64,000 bases of DNA from JBBATK01 sp044224515 (GCA_044224515.1 JBGAKH010000002.1:62001-126000); one strand, 5' to 3'. Positions 46,869 through 55,414 are shown, counted from the stretch's first letter. A program made the numbers and translations. The notes: a model not told the origin generated them from the sequence alone.

Positions 46869-48194
46869 TTATCGTTTCAGTGAGTTGATTTCTTGCAAGA
46901 ACTGATCACTGATCGTGATGGTTCTTGATGCTGCTTCAAATGCGCGTTGCGTAGAAATCAAGTCGGTGAATTGCGTTGTCAAGTCGACGTTGGAATCTTC
47001 AAGAGCACCGCCGACAACTTTCACACTTGCGAAAATATCGCTGGCTGTTCCGATGTTCGGCAAACCGCTATTCGGTGATACGCTGAACAAGGAGTCGCCT
47101 TCCTTCTTCAAACCGCTCGGGTTTGTAAATTTTGCGACTGCGATTTGACCAAGGACTTCGGTTTGGCTGTTTGTGAAACCACCGAAGATGCGACCGGTTG
47201 AGTCAACCGACAAGCTTGAAAGATTGCCTGCTGCATAGCCGTCTTGGCCTACAAGGTTCACGGAGCTTTGTCCGGCAAACTGTGTAATACCATTCAACAA
47301 GTTACCTGACTGCGCAAGCACGATAGTTACGTCCTTTGCGGGATCGAAAGGAGTGCCTGTGCCAAGTGCTGTGTTGAGGTTAGCGGCAGTGACAGTAAAG
47401 TTCAAGGGAGTTTGAATGGAACCATCGGCGTTGAAGACCACGTTTCCTGCAGCTGCCGGAAGAGTGATGTTTTGTCCGTCGATAGTACCTGTAATTGCGT
47501 ATTGATTTGCGGTAGCAGACTTCGTGAACGTGATGTTGAACACGTGAGAGATACCGATGTTGTCATAAACCGGGATTGAGGTTTGAGCGGTTTCACCGGT
47601 TTGCAAGGAAGCGCTCAAGTTACCGGCCATTTCCACATTCTGTGTTTGACGTGGGCTTGACTTGATGTTCGGACTAATCAGAACGTTGGTCAGGTTACGA
47701 TCCAGTACGTTGTTTCCTGCACTGTCCTTGATAACCTTTCCGGTTGCGTCTACCTTATCGTTGTAGCCCTGAACGAACGCTCCACTAACGGAGTCAACCA
47801 AGTTTCCGTTCTTGTCGAGCGAGAAGTTACCGGCACGCGAGTACATCATCGAACCATTGCTTTGCAGAGCAAAGAATGCATCGCCGGTGATCGCCACGTC
47901 GAGCGCGCGATTGGTTGTACGAATGCTACCTTGGCTAAAGTCTGTACGGACAGCGCCCATACGAACACCAAGGCCAATTTGCATAGGGTCAACACCACCG
48001 GTACCGCCCTTAGCGATGTTGGACGGACCAACACCCAAGTTCATGACTTGTGAGAGTTGGTCAACGAATGTTGCTTCGCTAGCCTTATAGCCAACGGTGT
48101 TAACATTCGCGATGTTGTTGGAAATCACATCCAGACGTTGCTGGTGTGCCTTGAGGGAAGTCGTTCCCGTCGTGAGTGAACGAATCAAAGCCAT
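46869..48194 (-). CDS. flgE: Flagellar hook protein
   Basis: A 441-residue protein; ATG 48194 has AAGGG eight bases upstream and gives the canonical FlgE start (MALIRSLTTGTTSLKAHQQR, then LDVISNNIANVNTVGYKAS). The N-terminal rod motif SNNIANVNTVGYK and the C-terminal LTTQFTDLISTQRAFEAASR, TITISDQFLQEINSLKR form the coiled D0 domain. The body contains the expected hook domains (ITGDAFFALQSNGSMMYSRA, GNFSLDKNGNL, VNLVGQDGYAAGNLSSLSVD). It polymerises into the hook joining basal body and filament. It lies downstream of the small flagellar operon protein (48452) with an unusually long, structured 257-base spacer. Confidence 0.94.
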   Translation of the reverse strand: MALIRSLTTGTTSLKAHQQRLDVISNNIANVNTVGYKASEATFVDQLSQVMNLGVGPSNIAKGGTGGVDPMQIGLGVRMGAVRTDFSQGSIRTTNRALDVAITGDAFFALQSNGSMMYSRAGNFSLDKNGNLVDSVSGAFVQGYNDKVDATGKVIKDSAGNNVLDRNLTNVLISPNIKSSPRQTQNVEMAGNLSASLQTGETAQTSIPVYDNIGISHVFNITFTKSATANQYAITGTIDGQNITLPAAAGNVVFNADGSIQTPLNFTVTAANLNTALGTGTPFDPAKDVTIVLAQSGNLLNGITQFAGQSSVNLVGQDGYAAGNLSSLSVDSTGRIFGGFTNSQTEVLGQIAVAKFTNPSGLKKEGDSLFSVSPNSGLPNIGTASDIFASVKVVGGALEDSNVDLTTQFTDLISTQRAFEAASRTITISDQFLQEINSLKR

Positions 48195-48321
48195 GAGAGA
48201 CCCTTGAGTATAGTGGAGAATACTATGTGACGAACAATTCGATACTGCGGACGAAGCCGGTGTGCAGCAAGCGCAACGCGAAGCGTTGAGCATGAAGAAA
48301 ACTCAGTTTCGAGAGTATCAG

Positions 48322-48446
48322 TGTGGTTAGTGGGAGCTTTCGTCAGTCGGTCGGAAAGCATCCCGTGTTCGGAGGGTCTCCTGCCGGTCGATCATGTTCT
48401 GTCGACCGGACGAGGTCCAACCCAATTGCGCCTTTGCCCTAACCAC
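48322..48446 (-). ncRNA. Candidate structured RNA element in the flgE leader
   Basis: A closing stem GTGGTTAG/CTAACCAC (48323-48330 with 48439-48446) surrounds two strong hairpins. One is GGGAGCTTTC with GAAAGCaTCCC (48332-48364, one bulged A), the other CCGGTCGA with TCGACCGG (48384-48409). A short GGAG/CTCC hairpin lies between (48371-48381). The element fills the space after the stop of the preceding gene and ends about 130 bases before flgE. It does not fit any riboswitch consensus I can recall. Confidence 0.45.
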
Positions 48447-48451
48447 AGTGC

Positions 48452-48832
48452 CTAGGCTACAACTGCTGAATCTATATTCGTAAACACATTGTTTTGTGCC
48501 TGTTCGCCCTTGAGCGCGGTGATCACCGTGCGGTTGCGAACACTCACGATAAAAGCCATATCCCGGAGCATAACGAGGGAATCGTTGGCACCCTTCTCTC
48601 CTGCCTTTGTTACAGCGCTCTCCAGACGCTTCATGTCGTCTTGACTCAGTTGTATATCACGACTGTTCAAACGCGCTTGAGCGTGATTAGAAAACTTGAG
48701 GCTTTCTAACTCGTTCTGTAGAATGTTTGCAAAGGGAGTACTAGGAGTGGAAGACGTGACCTGAGGTGTGGACTGGAGTTTTTGGACTCCGCCAACCGGT
48801 ACAAAGGGGAGATGTATGCCGTTCAGTTCCAT
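48452..48832 (-). CDS. Flagellar operon protein (TIGR02530-like)
   Basis: A 126-residue protein; ATG 48832 is preceded by AAGGA. The last 85 residues carry the family block: FSNHAQARLNSRDIQLSQDD, then MKRLESAVTKAGEKGANDSL, VMLRDMAFIVSVRNRTVITA. Members are found next to flgD and flgE in many flagellated bacteria and are of unproven function, probably related to hook assembly. Here it precedes flgE directly and is followed by the structured spacer. A sigma-28-like promoter lies 87 bases upstream. Confidence 0.85.
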   Translation of the reverse strand: MELNGIHLPFVPVGGVQKLQSTPQVTSSTPSTPFANILQNELESLKFSNHAQARLNSRDIQLSQDDMKRLESAVTKAGEKGANDSLVMLRDMAFIVSVRNRTVITALKGEQAQNNVFTNIDSAVVA

Positions 48833-48918
48833 GCGTCGTTCAATCCTTGAAGTGCTCCTGTCATCCTTGACAATTGGAATGGCTTCGTAGCAAGACGAAG
48901 CGTTCAACACAGAAGAAG

Positions 48919-48945
48919 TTATCGGAAGGCATTGGCGAAGCTTTA
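48919..48945 (-). promoter_or_regulatory. Sigma-28 (FliA)-type promoter of the flagellar pair
   Basis: On the minus strand TAAAGCTT, 11 bases, TCCGATAA. This matches the FliA consensus TAAAGTTT-N11-GCCGATAA at 14 of 16 positions with exact spacing, 87 bases before the flagellar operon protein start. Confidence 0.75.
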
Positions 48946-49215
48946 GGATTTTTTTTCGAGCACCCCGACTTTTTTCGTCTAAGCCCACATCGACTGAATT
49001 TTGCGCAAAAGCCTTGATTATTCATCAAAATCAAGTCTTTTTCCTCCACCCGTACGATTGGGGCTCTTCACGATGTGCTCTTTTTTTTCGTCTGACCCCA
49101 AAAAAAGTCCCGCTTGTCTGAGTTTATTCCCTCGTTCATATCCTTCCTTTGGCTACACTCCTCGGTACACTCGGGCTCCGCCTTCTTCGCCGAGAGTGCA
49201 TGGGCTTTGACATAA
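48946..49215. other. T-rich intergenic stretch with repeated TTTTTTCGTCT motif
   Basis: It contains two copies of a T-run followed by CGTCT(A/G)A(G/C)CCC (about 48970-48985 and 49082-49100), a 12-bp palindrome TTTTGCGCAAAA (48999-49010), and a stem CTTGATT/AATCAAG (49013-49035). No gene is seen. Confidence 0.5.
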
Positions 49216-49256
49216 AGAAAAAGCCACTTCCGGTGTAGTCGGAAGTGGCTTTTTTC
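49216..49256. terminator. Bidirectional terminator after the chemoreceptor at 49328
   Basis: AAGCCACTTCCG pairs with CGGAAGTGGCTT around a 7-base loop, with A-runs before and T-runs after, so it can act on both strands. It lies 72 bases past the stop of the minus-strand chemoreceptor. Confidence 0.9.
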
Positions 49257-49327
49257 CAAACGAGGGGTTCGCACCCAGCCTGAGCTCAAGCTAAGGGTAT
49301 TGCCACGCTGTGTTGATGTACTAGATC

Positions 49328-51628
49328 TTATGCCGAGTATGCGCGTGCGCCTGTTTGACGGTATCCGGACTCGACAGCTGCTTTGTCTTGCGAATACCCC
49401 GGACGACGCACAGAGCCTGTATCGCTTCCATCGTTGTGCAAACGGAAGTGACTTACCAAGTGATGGAGGTTCTCTGTCAGTCGATTCAGGTCATCTGCTG
49501 CATGAGCGATTTGCTCAGTGCCTGTGGCTGTTTGACTTGTGACTTCACTGATAGCCTGGATGCTGCGGCTTATGGTTTCGCTTGCGCTTGACTGTTGTTC
49601 GCTGGCAACGGCGATCTGTGTAATCATGGATGTTACATTTTGAACCGCTTCGCTGATACTGTTGAAAGCGCTGCGCGCTTGATCTGTAAGGCGTATACCG
49701 TCATCAACTTCTTGTGTACCCGCTTCCATGGAGGCCATAGCTGTGGATGTTTCGGTTTGGATTTTTTGAATCATTCCCGAAATCTCCTTGGTTGCCTTTG
49801 TAGTACGCTCAGCAAGCTTGCGTACTTCATCTGCAACAACGGCAAAGCCGCGACCTTGCTCGCCTGCTCGCGCTGCTTCGATTGCAGCATTGAGCGCCAG
49901 CAAGTTTGTTTGGTCGGCGATATCGTTAATAACCGTGATGATTTCACCAATCTGCGAGCTTGATTCACCGAGAGCCTTGACGGTCATCGCGGAATCATGC
50001 ACTACCGCCGCGATACGCTTCATACCATCTACGGTAGCGCGCACTGCGTTTACGCCTTCTTCTGCCGTTGCACGTGCGCTTTCGGCATTTTGGGCGGTTT
50101 CACGAGCATTGCCGGAGTTTTCGATGATCGTTTTAGTCATTTCTTCAACTGCGCTGGCTACGTCGTTGGTCTGCATTGTTTGCTCATGCGATCCTGCAGC
50201 CATTTCTTCGGTTGAAGAAGAGATTTGACTTGAAGCGCTAGCCGTGGCATCTACGGCGTTACGAACGTTTTCAACCACGTTGCGCAGATTGAGAACGGAT
50301 TCGTTGAAGCCGCGACAAAGCTCGGCGATTATGTCATCTCCCTCAACAGGAATCTGGATGGTTAAATCGCCCGACGAAAATTGGTGCATAGCATCAAGAA
50401 CCGTCGAAACATTGCTTCTCAAATATTCTGAGTAGCGATCGCTCTCAACTTTGAGTTCTTGTGCTTCTTCAGCAAACTGCTGCGCAGTTTGTCGTTCCTG
50501 TTCGCTTTGCGCCTGTGAGCTACGGATGTTGTCAACCATAGAATTGAAGCCACCTGCAAGCTGACCTAGGTCGTCCTTTGAAATCACCGCCACCGTTGAA
50601 TTCAAATCTCCACTCTCAACTGCTTGGAAGGCTGACTTGAGCTCGTTGATGCGTTTCACCACATACTTCGAAACCAGAATGCTGAGGAAGAAGGGGATCA
50701 ACGCCAGTAGAACCGCAAATGCAGAATTACGCAGACGTTCGGTAGAATAGGTACTGCGACGCAACTCAAGTAAATCATGCAAAGAGTTCATTGCTACTTC
50801 GGAGAAGCGCGCGCTGTTTTGAAATGCAGAGTTCAGCGTGGGTACATATCCTGCAATGATTGCTCTTGCTTCATCACCGGTGGTGGTTCCTACATGCTCT
50901 ACGTCGCTCAATTCTCGAAGCGCTTTTACAAGAGCGGGGTATCCTGAATCAAGAGCCTTTTTAACGTCGCCTGTGGAATTCTTGGCTATGGAGGTTTGAA
51001 TATCTGCTTCAACGACGCCTGCTAAGTCTTCCAAGCGAGCACATGTGACATAGAGGCGAATGAGCGATTCTTGTCCGCCGTTTGTAACGCAATGATTCAA
51101 ATCCTCCATCAACTGCGCTTGCTGTACAGCAATGTCTGCCTGGCGAATACACGCAGCATCCATGAGGTAGTATGAATCCAGATCCGGGTCCAATGTCAAG
51201 TTTGAGTTATCGCAGGCAAGAGAAATAGCATCCCTTGTCGCTTTGACCAGCGCTTTTGCGTTTGCGCCACTCGCATCGTTCGAGACTGTTGAGGCGAGTG
51301 TTTCAATGTTCTTCACACGATCTGTCAAGCCTAATAGTTGCAGTGTCGATTCTTGAGCCTTTAGCTCAGACAATTGGGCATTTAGACGACCGGCGTCGAT
51401 GGACACCAAGGAGCTGCCTCCTTTTGCGGCCTCATTAATAATGCCCATGAGTGGTCTCATGACCTCTGTTCCGGCTTTCTCTTTGGCTGCGAATTGTATT
51501 GCTTCATCGCGGACGGTGACAAAGAAGTACAGCAGCACGAGTATCACCACGCTAAAACCGGCTGTGGTTAGCATGAGTTTCGTGCGTATGCTTCCCTTAC
51601 GCAGCCAGGATTGTATTAATGTATTCAT
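49328..51628 (-). CDS. Methyl-accepting chemotaxis protein with tandem HAMP
   Basis: A 766-residue receptor; ATG 51628 is preferred, an in-frame codon at 51673 being 15 residues earlier. After the first membrane helix (LMLTTAGFSVVILVLLYFFV) a helical sensor of about 270 residues contains NLTLDPDLDSYYLMDAACIR. This DPDxDSYYLMD block recurs in several sensor families. The second helix (FAVLLALIPFFLSILVSKYV) leads to two HAMP modules (AFQAVESGDLNSTVAVISKD and MHQFSSGDLTIQIPVEGDD). The signalling domain has the hairpin ADQTNLLALNAAIEAARAGE then QGRGFAVVADEVRKLAERT. No CheR pentapeptide is present. It lies 57 bases after the porin gene, in the same direction, so the two may share a sigma-28-like promoter. 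Confidence 0.93.
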   Translation of the reverse strand: MNTLIQSWLRKGSIRTKLMLTTAGFSVVILVLLYFFVTVRDEAIQFAAKEKAGTEVMRPLMGIINEAAKGGSSLVSIDAGRLNAQLSELKAQESTLQLLGLTDRVKNIETLASTVSNDASGANAKALVKATRDAISLACDNSNLTLDPDLDSYYLMDAACIRQADIAVQQAQLMEDLNHCVTNGGQESLIRLYVTCARLEDLAGVVEADIQTSIAKNSTGDVKKALDSGYPALVKALRELSDVEHVGTTTGDEARAIIAGYVPTLNSAFQNSARFSEVAMNSLHDLLELRRSTYSTERLRNSAFAVLLALIPFFLSILVSKYVVKRINELKSAFQAVESGDLNSTVAVISKDDLGQLAGGFNSMVDNIRSSQAQSEQERQTAQQFAEEAQELKVESDRYSEYLRSNVSTVLDAMHQFSSGDLTIQIPVEGDDIIAELCRGFNESVLNLRNVVENVRNAVDATASASSQISSSTEEMAAGSHEQTMQTNDVASAVEEMTKTIIENSGNARETAQNAESARATAEEGVNAVRATVDGMKRIAAVVHDSAMTVKALGESSSQIGEIITVINDIADQTNLLALNAAIEAARAGEQGRGFAVVADEVRKLAERTTKATKEISGMIQKIQTETSTAMASMEAGTQEVDDGIRLTDQARSAFNSISEAVQNVTSMITQIAVASEQQSSASETISRSIQAISEVTSQTATGTEQIAHAADDLNRLTENLHHLVSHFRLHNDGSDTGSVRRPGYSQDKAAVESGYRQTGARAYSA

Positions 51629-51685
51629 AATGGTATGGGTAGTAAGGTCTTGCTCTCCGGCAATGGATGACAAGAGTTAGAGTTC

Positions 51686-52786
51686 TTAGTTAAACGATAC
51701 ACCTACACTGAAGATTCCTTCCAAGCGACTATGTGATGCCATTCCATCGCTACTTTCAAACAGTGCGGTGGTGTTGCTATCGCGCATATAACGGCTTTCG
51801 CAACGAACGTAGGCATTGCTAACCGGACGATACTCAACTCCTATAGTACCCGCTTGAGCGCAGAGCTTGTTGCTGCCACTGACGATACCATCTTTATCGC
51901 TGAACATTTCCGCACGTACGGTTGCCGCCCAGCGTGTAGTAATTGCATAGCGCAGTGAAGCGAACGCGCCGTACGCGAGCGACATAGAAGCCTCATCAGC
52001 ACTTACTTTCTGGGTACCTGCATCGGCAACCACTTTCAACGACCACGCATCACTCAAACTTGTATTAAACACAAGATTGTTGTAGATACGTGTGAGGGCT
52101 GCGGTACCGGTAGGTTGTTCATTACCTGCAATTCCGTTAAGCGCAATGGTTGAAGAGTTGCTGAGTTTGTAGCCAATGCTATATCCCAGTGATTTTTGTT
52201 CGTTGTTATCACTAAATCGGTTGTAACCATTTAAAGCATGCAAGCAGATATTGAGATCTGAACTGGCATCCCAGGAAACACGAACACCGCTCTGGAAAAT
52301 CGGTTCGAACTGCGTGCAGAGCGAAACACTTTGAAGCCAGTTATCGCGCGGCAGAATACTCTCCCCACCAATGTGTGTCAAGAAATAGCCTGCATCAACC
52401 CACAAACCATCGCTTAAGCGCAAGCCTGCATAGGCTTCTTGAATGCGGCTGCTCGGTGTCAGTGGGTCTTCACCTGTTGAAATCCAATCGTTCTGCGCTA
52501 TATCTCCGTACTGAAGCGTGATTTTTGCGTGATATGATTCGGCATCGGCCTGAGCGGTCATTTGCACACTGTTCAATGCGAAACGATCCTTGGCAATGTT
52601 AAGCGGATTGGTCGCCAAACGATTTGCGCCCGCGCGAGCATCGTTGTCCGTCGCATAATAGCTATCGATGTAGCCATTGAACTTGATCATGGACGAGAGT
52701 GTTTGCTCAGCGGGTTTTTCGCTAGACTGTGCGTTAAGAGTCATGCTGATAGCAATGACACCGAGGATTGTAAGGAAGCCCTTCAT
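51686..52786 (-). CDS. Outer-membrane beta-barrel porin (BBP2/OmpL-like)
   Basis: A 366-residue protein; ATG 52786 provides the signal peptide (MKGFLTILGVIAISMTLNA then QSS). The mature chain is built of alternating amphipathic strands with aromatic residues and ends in VGVSFN, fitting an outer-membrane barrel. The first strands (MIKFNGYIDSYYATDNDARA, RFALNSVQMTAQADAESYHA, IQEAYAGLRLSDGLWVDAGY) match the pattern of putative beta-barrel porin-2. The passage GYFLTHIGGESILPRDNWLQ is also typical. Its cargo is unknown. Being in front of a chemoreceptor and behind a sigma-28-like site, it may be expressed with motility genes. Confidence 0.83.
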   Translation of the reverse strand: MKGFLTILGVIAISMTLNAQSSEKPAEQTLSSMIKFNGYIDSYYATDNDARAGANRLATNPLNIAKDRFALNSVQMTAQADAESYHAKITLQYGDIAQNDWISTGEDPLTPSSRIQEAYAGLRLSDGLWVDAGYFLTHIGGESILPRDNWLQSVSLCTQFEPIFQSGVRVSWDASSDLNICLHALNGYNRFSDNNEQKSLGYSIGYKLSNSSTIALNGIAGNEQPTGTAALTRIYNNLVFNTSLSDAWSLKVVADAGTQKVSADEASMSLAYGAFASLRYAITTRWAATVRAEMFSDKDGIVSGSNKLCAQAGTIGVEYRPVSNAYVRCESRYMRDSNTTALFESSDGMASHSRLEGIFSVGVSFN

Positions 52787-52903
52787 AGCGTAGAATGTAT
52801 AGGTGATACGAATGTCGTTCGCGTGGTTGCGCATTAGGTCCGGAGACAAGAAGACAGATCGACACACACTTCTGTGCATATTGTTCTAGACTAGTTGGTA
52901 GAA

Positions 52904-52930
52904 TTATCGTAGAATTCCGCGGGAGCTTGA
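52904..52930 (-). promoter_or_regulatory. Sigma-28-like promoter of the porin/chemoreceptor pair
   Basis: On the minus strand TCAAGCTC, 11 bases, TACGATAA. It matches the flgE-pair promoter (TAAAGCTT-N11-TCCGATAA) at 12 of 16 positions with the same spacing, 118 bases before the porin start and just past the terminator of the upstream receptor. Confidence 0.5.
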
Positions 52931-52946
52931 GGGGAAGGATCGATAA

Positions 52947-52988
52947 AATTTGCGGGAATTGAAGTGCTAAGCACCCACAATTCCCGCA
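52947..52988 (-). terminator. Terminator of the haem-motif chemoreceptor gene
   Basis: TGCGGGAATTG (52951-52961) pairs with CAATTCCCGCA (52978-52988); inside it GTGC/GCAC forms a second stem. On the minus strand it is followed by AATTTTATC. It lies 30 bases after the receptor stop. Confidence 0.7.
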
Positions 52989-53017
52989 TTTACACGGTAG
53001 GAGGGTATTTTCTGTGT

Positions 53018-55186
53018 TTAAACGATGCTGCGGCTCTTGCGGGGCACCGTGGATGAGGAGCTTTGCAAACTGTGGTCTGTGGCACTCCGGACCTTATGCG
53101 TGGCACGACGTTCGTCTGTGCTCAGACTAAAAATTCGCACCGCATCATGCAGACGTTCCGTTAATGCATGCAGGTCATCGGCGGCCCTGGCGATTTGTTC
53201 GGTTCCTTGCGCAGTCTGTGAGGCAACATCGCTAATACCTTGGATGCTACGACTGATCGTCTCGCTGGCATTCGACTGTTCAGCGTTAGCCAAAGCTATT
53301 TGACTGACCATCTCTGCCACATTTCGAACTGCGTCGGCGATCTCGTTAAACGATGTACCCGCCTGATCAGTCATCTCGATTCCGGCATTAACCTCGCGAG
53401 TGCCTTCATTGATTGAGTGCACTGCACTGCTAGTATCGCGTTGAATGGACTGAATCATGGAAGAAATCTCGGTCGTCGCGCTTGTCGTGCGTTCTGCAAG
53501 CTTTCGAACTTCATCGGCGACGACTGCAAAACCGCGACCTTGCTCTCCGGCACGAGCTGCCTCGATGGCTGCGTTCAGCGCAAGAAGATTGGTCTGGTCG
53601 GCAATGTCGTTAATAACCAAGATGATTTCTCCGATCTGTGTACTTGAGCGACCCAGTGCATCGATGGTACTTGCGCTACTACGAACCACTTCGGCTATGC
53701 GTTGCATACCGTCTACCGTGCCCTGCAGTACTCGCACGCCGGCCTCGGCTGTCTCACGCGCCCGAAGCGCCATCTCGGCAGTGCTTCGTGCGTTTTCGGA
53801 ATTCTCAATAATGGTTTTGGTCATTTCTTCAACAGCACTGGCAACATCGGTTGTTTGCAGAGTTTGTTCGTGCGCACCGGCTGCCATTTCTTCGGTTGAC
53901 ATGCTAATATGTCGCGAGGCTTCAGTACTTGCTTCCACGGAGCCAAGCACGTTTTTGACAATGCTTCGCATTGTCAGAACGACACTATTGAAGCCCGTTT
54001 TGAGTTGTCCTATCTCATCATCGCTTGTTACTTCCAATTGAGTATCGAGATTCCCCTGTGAGAATTCCTGCATAGCGCCTAGAACTTCGTTGACCGACTC
54101 AGCCAGGTAGAGGCGCTGGGCCTCGTTCTTGGAATGCGACTCCTGAATGGTTGTTATCATCTCGTTGAAACCACGTTTAAGTCGTGCAATGTCATCGGTA
54201 CCGTCGGCTTGTATATGTATGTGATCCTTACCGTGACTAAACCGATCCATTGCCAAGACGATGGTCGAGACAGCGTCCGAGAGATACGCGTTTTGCTCTT
54301 GGGAGGTCTTTTGAGCTGTCTGTATGTTTTCAACCATTTGATTGAAAGACTCACCCAGACTACCCAATTCATCGTACGAGCCGGCGTCCACGCGTGCTGA
54401 CAGATCACCGTTGGACACTTTGGCATTGGCTTTCATAAGTTTCTTTACCGGTCGCATAACCATGTATGCGATGCCCAGTCCAACAACCAACAGCGCTCCC
54501 AACAAATACAATAGGGTTTGCGCGATTTTGTCCGCGCCTGCCTTCGCCGCTGCACGTACGGGTGCCATGGGCATCAGCACTTCAAAAGCCCCGTGCACTT
54601 CGCCTTCCTTCCAATTTTCCATACGAGCGCCCGTCGGATCCAGTCCCTCATTATTACCCCACAGGGACATTGAGTTGGCCGGATCACCATGACAGTTCAA
54701 ACACTCCTTACTGAGCTTTACAGGTCGGAAGTAGCGAAGCTTATCGCTAGCGGTGTCAACCTCGTAATACTCACTCAGCGTTCCGCTTTCAAGTTTGTGA
54801 AGAACAGCTGCCTCGAAACCGTCAGGCTGATTGTCCGGATTTCGCGGTTGGAACTTTGGTACACGGATCTCCATGCCCAAGGTCTTGGCTTTGAGTTTGG
54901 CAACTTGCATCGCCGCGAAAACGGGAACGGTGTACAACAAATCGTCTTTAGACTTTATGTCGTTTCGGAACAAGTCCTTGTTGTACTGTGTGGCCGCGTA
55001 TTCACGAGCGGATTCGGCCGAGAGCAACAAAGCCTGCGCTTTAGCCACGTACGCTTGCTCCCGCTCTTCGCGATACATTGCACTGATTGACGTGTACACT
55101 TGGTATAATCCGACTAAGCAGACGATTCCAAGTGGCAACAAAATCTTTGTTTTTAAGCCGAACAGTCGGCGCAGAACTCTTTTCAT
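53018..55186 (-). CDS. Chemoreceptor with periplasmic c-type haem (DUF3365/Tll0287-like) domain and three HAMP modules
   Basis: A 722-residue receptor; ATG 55186 precedes a basic stretch and the first membrane helix (ILLPLGIVCLVGLYQVYTSI), while ATG-like codon 55225 would add 13 residues. The periplasmic domain (about 40-235) contains FRNDIKSKDDLLYTVPVFAA, PKFQPRNPDNQPDGFEA and YFRPVKLSKECLNCHGDPAN: a CxxCH haem attachment site in the setting of DUF3365 domains, which are haem sensors in cyanobacterial and other proteins. The second helix is LLYLLGALLVVGLGIAYMVM. Three HAMP units follow (KVSNGDLSARVDAGSYDE, DRFSHGKDHIHIQADG, QEFSQGNLDTQLEVTSDDE), and then the signalling hairpin ADQTNLLALNAAIEAARAGE. 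No pentapeptide is seen. It is likely a redox or gas sensor for chemotaxis. Confidence 0.92.
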   Translation of the reverse strand: MKRVLRRLFGLKTKILLPLGIVCLVGLYQVYTSISAMYREEREQAYVAKAQALLLSAESAREYAATQYNKDLFRNDIKSKDDLLYTVPVFAAMQVAKLKAKTLGMEIRVPKFQPRNPDNQPDGFEAAVLHKLESGTLSEYYEVDTASDKLRYFRPVKLSKECLNCHGDPANSMSLWGNNEGLDPTGARMENWKEGEVHGAFEVLMPMAPVRAAAKAGADKIAQTLLYLLGALLVVGLGIAYMVMRPVKKLMKANAKVSNGDLSARVDAGSYDELGSLGESFNQMVENIQTAQKTSQEQNAYLSDAVSTIVLAMDRFSHGKDHIHIQADGTDDIARLKRGFNEMITTIQESHSKNEAQRLYLAESVNEVLGAMQEFSQGNLDTQLEVTSDDEIGQLKTGFNSVVLTMRSIVKNVLGSVEASTEASRHISMSTEEMAAGAHEQTLQTTDVASAVEEMTKTIIENSENARSTAEMALRARETAEAGVRVLQGTVDGMQRIAEVVRSSASTIDALGRSSTQIGEIILVINDIADQTNLLALNAAIEAARAGEQGRGFAVVADEVRKLAERTTSATTEISSMIQSIQRDTSSAVHSINEGTREVNAGIEMTDQAGTSFNEIADAVRNVAEMVSQIALANAEQSNASETISRSIQGISDVASQTAQGTEQIARAADDLHALTERLHDAVRIFSLSTDERRATHKVRSATDHSLQSSSSTVPRKSRSIV

Positions 55187-55344
55187 AAAAGCGTCAATTG
55201 AGTTGTATAAGTAGCGAAAGGACAACGCATACTGTGTTGGGCTACATCATTGCCCCGGAAGCATACCACAGTAACTCACCACCACTGTAGTTTCGAATGA
55301 TCCTTCATCGCCTCGCACATCCGTTGTACGGTTGATAGACTTGG

Positions 55345-55371
55345 TTATCGGAATGTCTCTTAGATTATTGA
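55345..55371 (-). promoter_or_regulatory. Sigma-28-like promoter of the haem-motif chemoreceptor
   Basis: On the minus strand TCAATAAT, 11 bases, TCCGATAA. The -10 half is identical to that of the flgE-pair promoter; the -35 half is weak (4 of 8). It lies 159 bases before the start codon. Confidence 0.45.
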
Positions 55372-55414
55372 GCTTTTTATCGTATTAACTTTAAATACGC
55401 TGAAGTCCGGGCAC

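Noticed and set aside
48322..48446. Assignment of the structured element to the GEMM (c-di-GMP-I) riboswitch
   Set aside because: It has a GGGCAAAGGC run but not the two-hairpin layout with the conserved GCAAAC and GGACGCAAAGCC strands of that class as I recall it.
49013..49035. TTGAT-N5-ATCAA considered as an FNR box
   Set aside because: The spacer is five bases instead of four, and the overlapping CTTGATT/AATCAAG stem with a following T-run explains it better.
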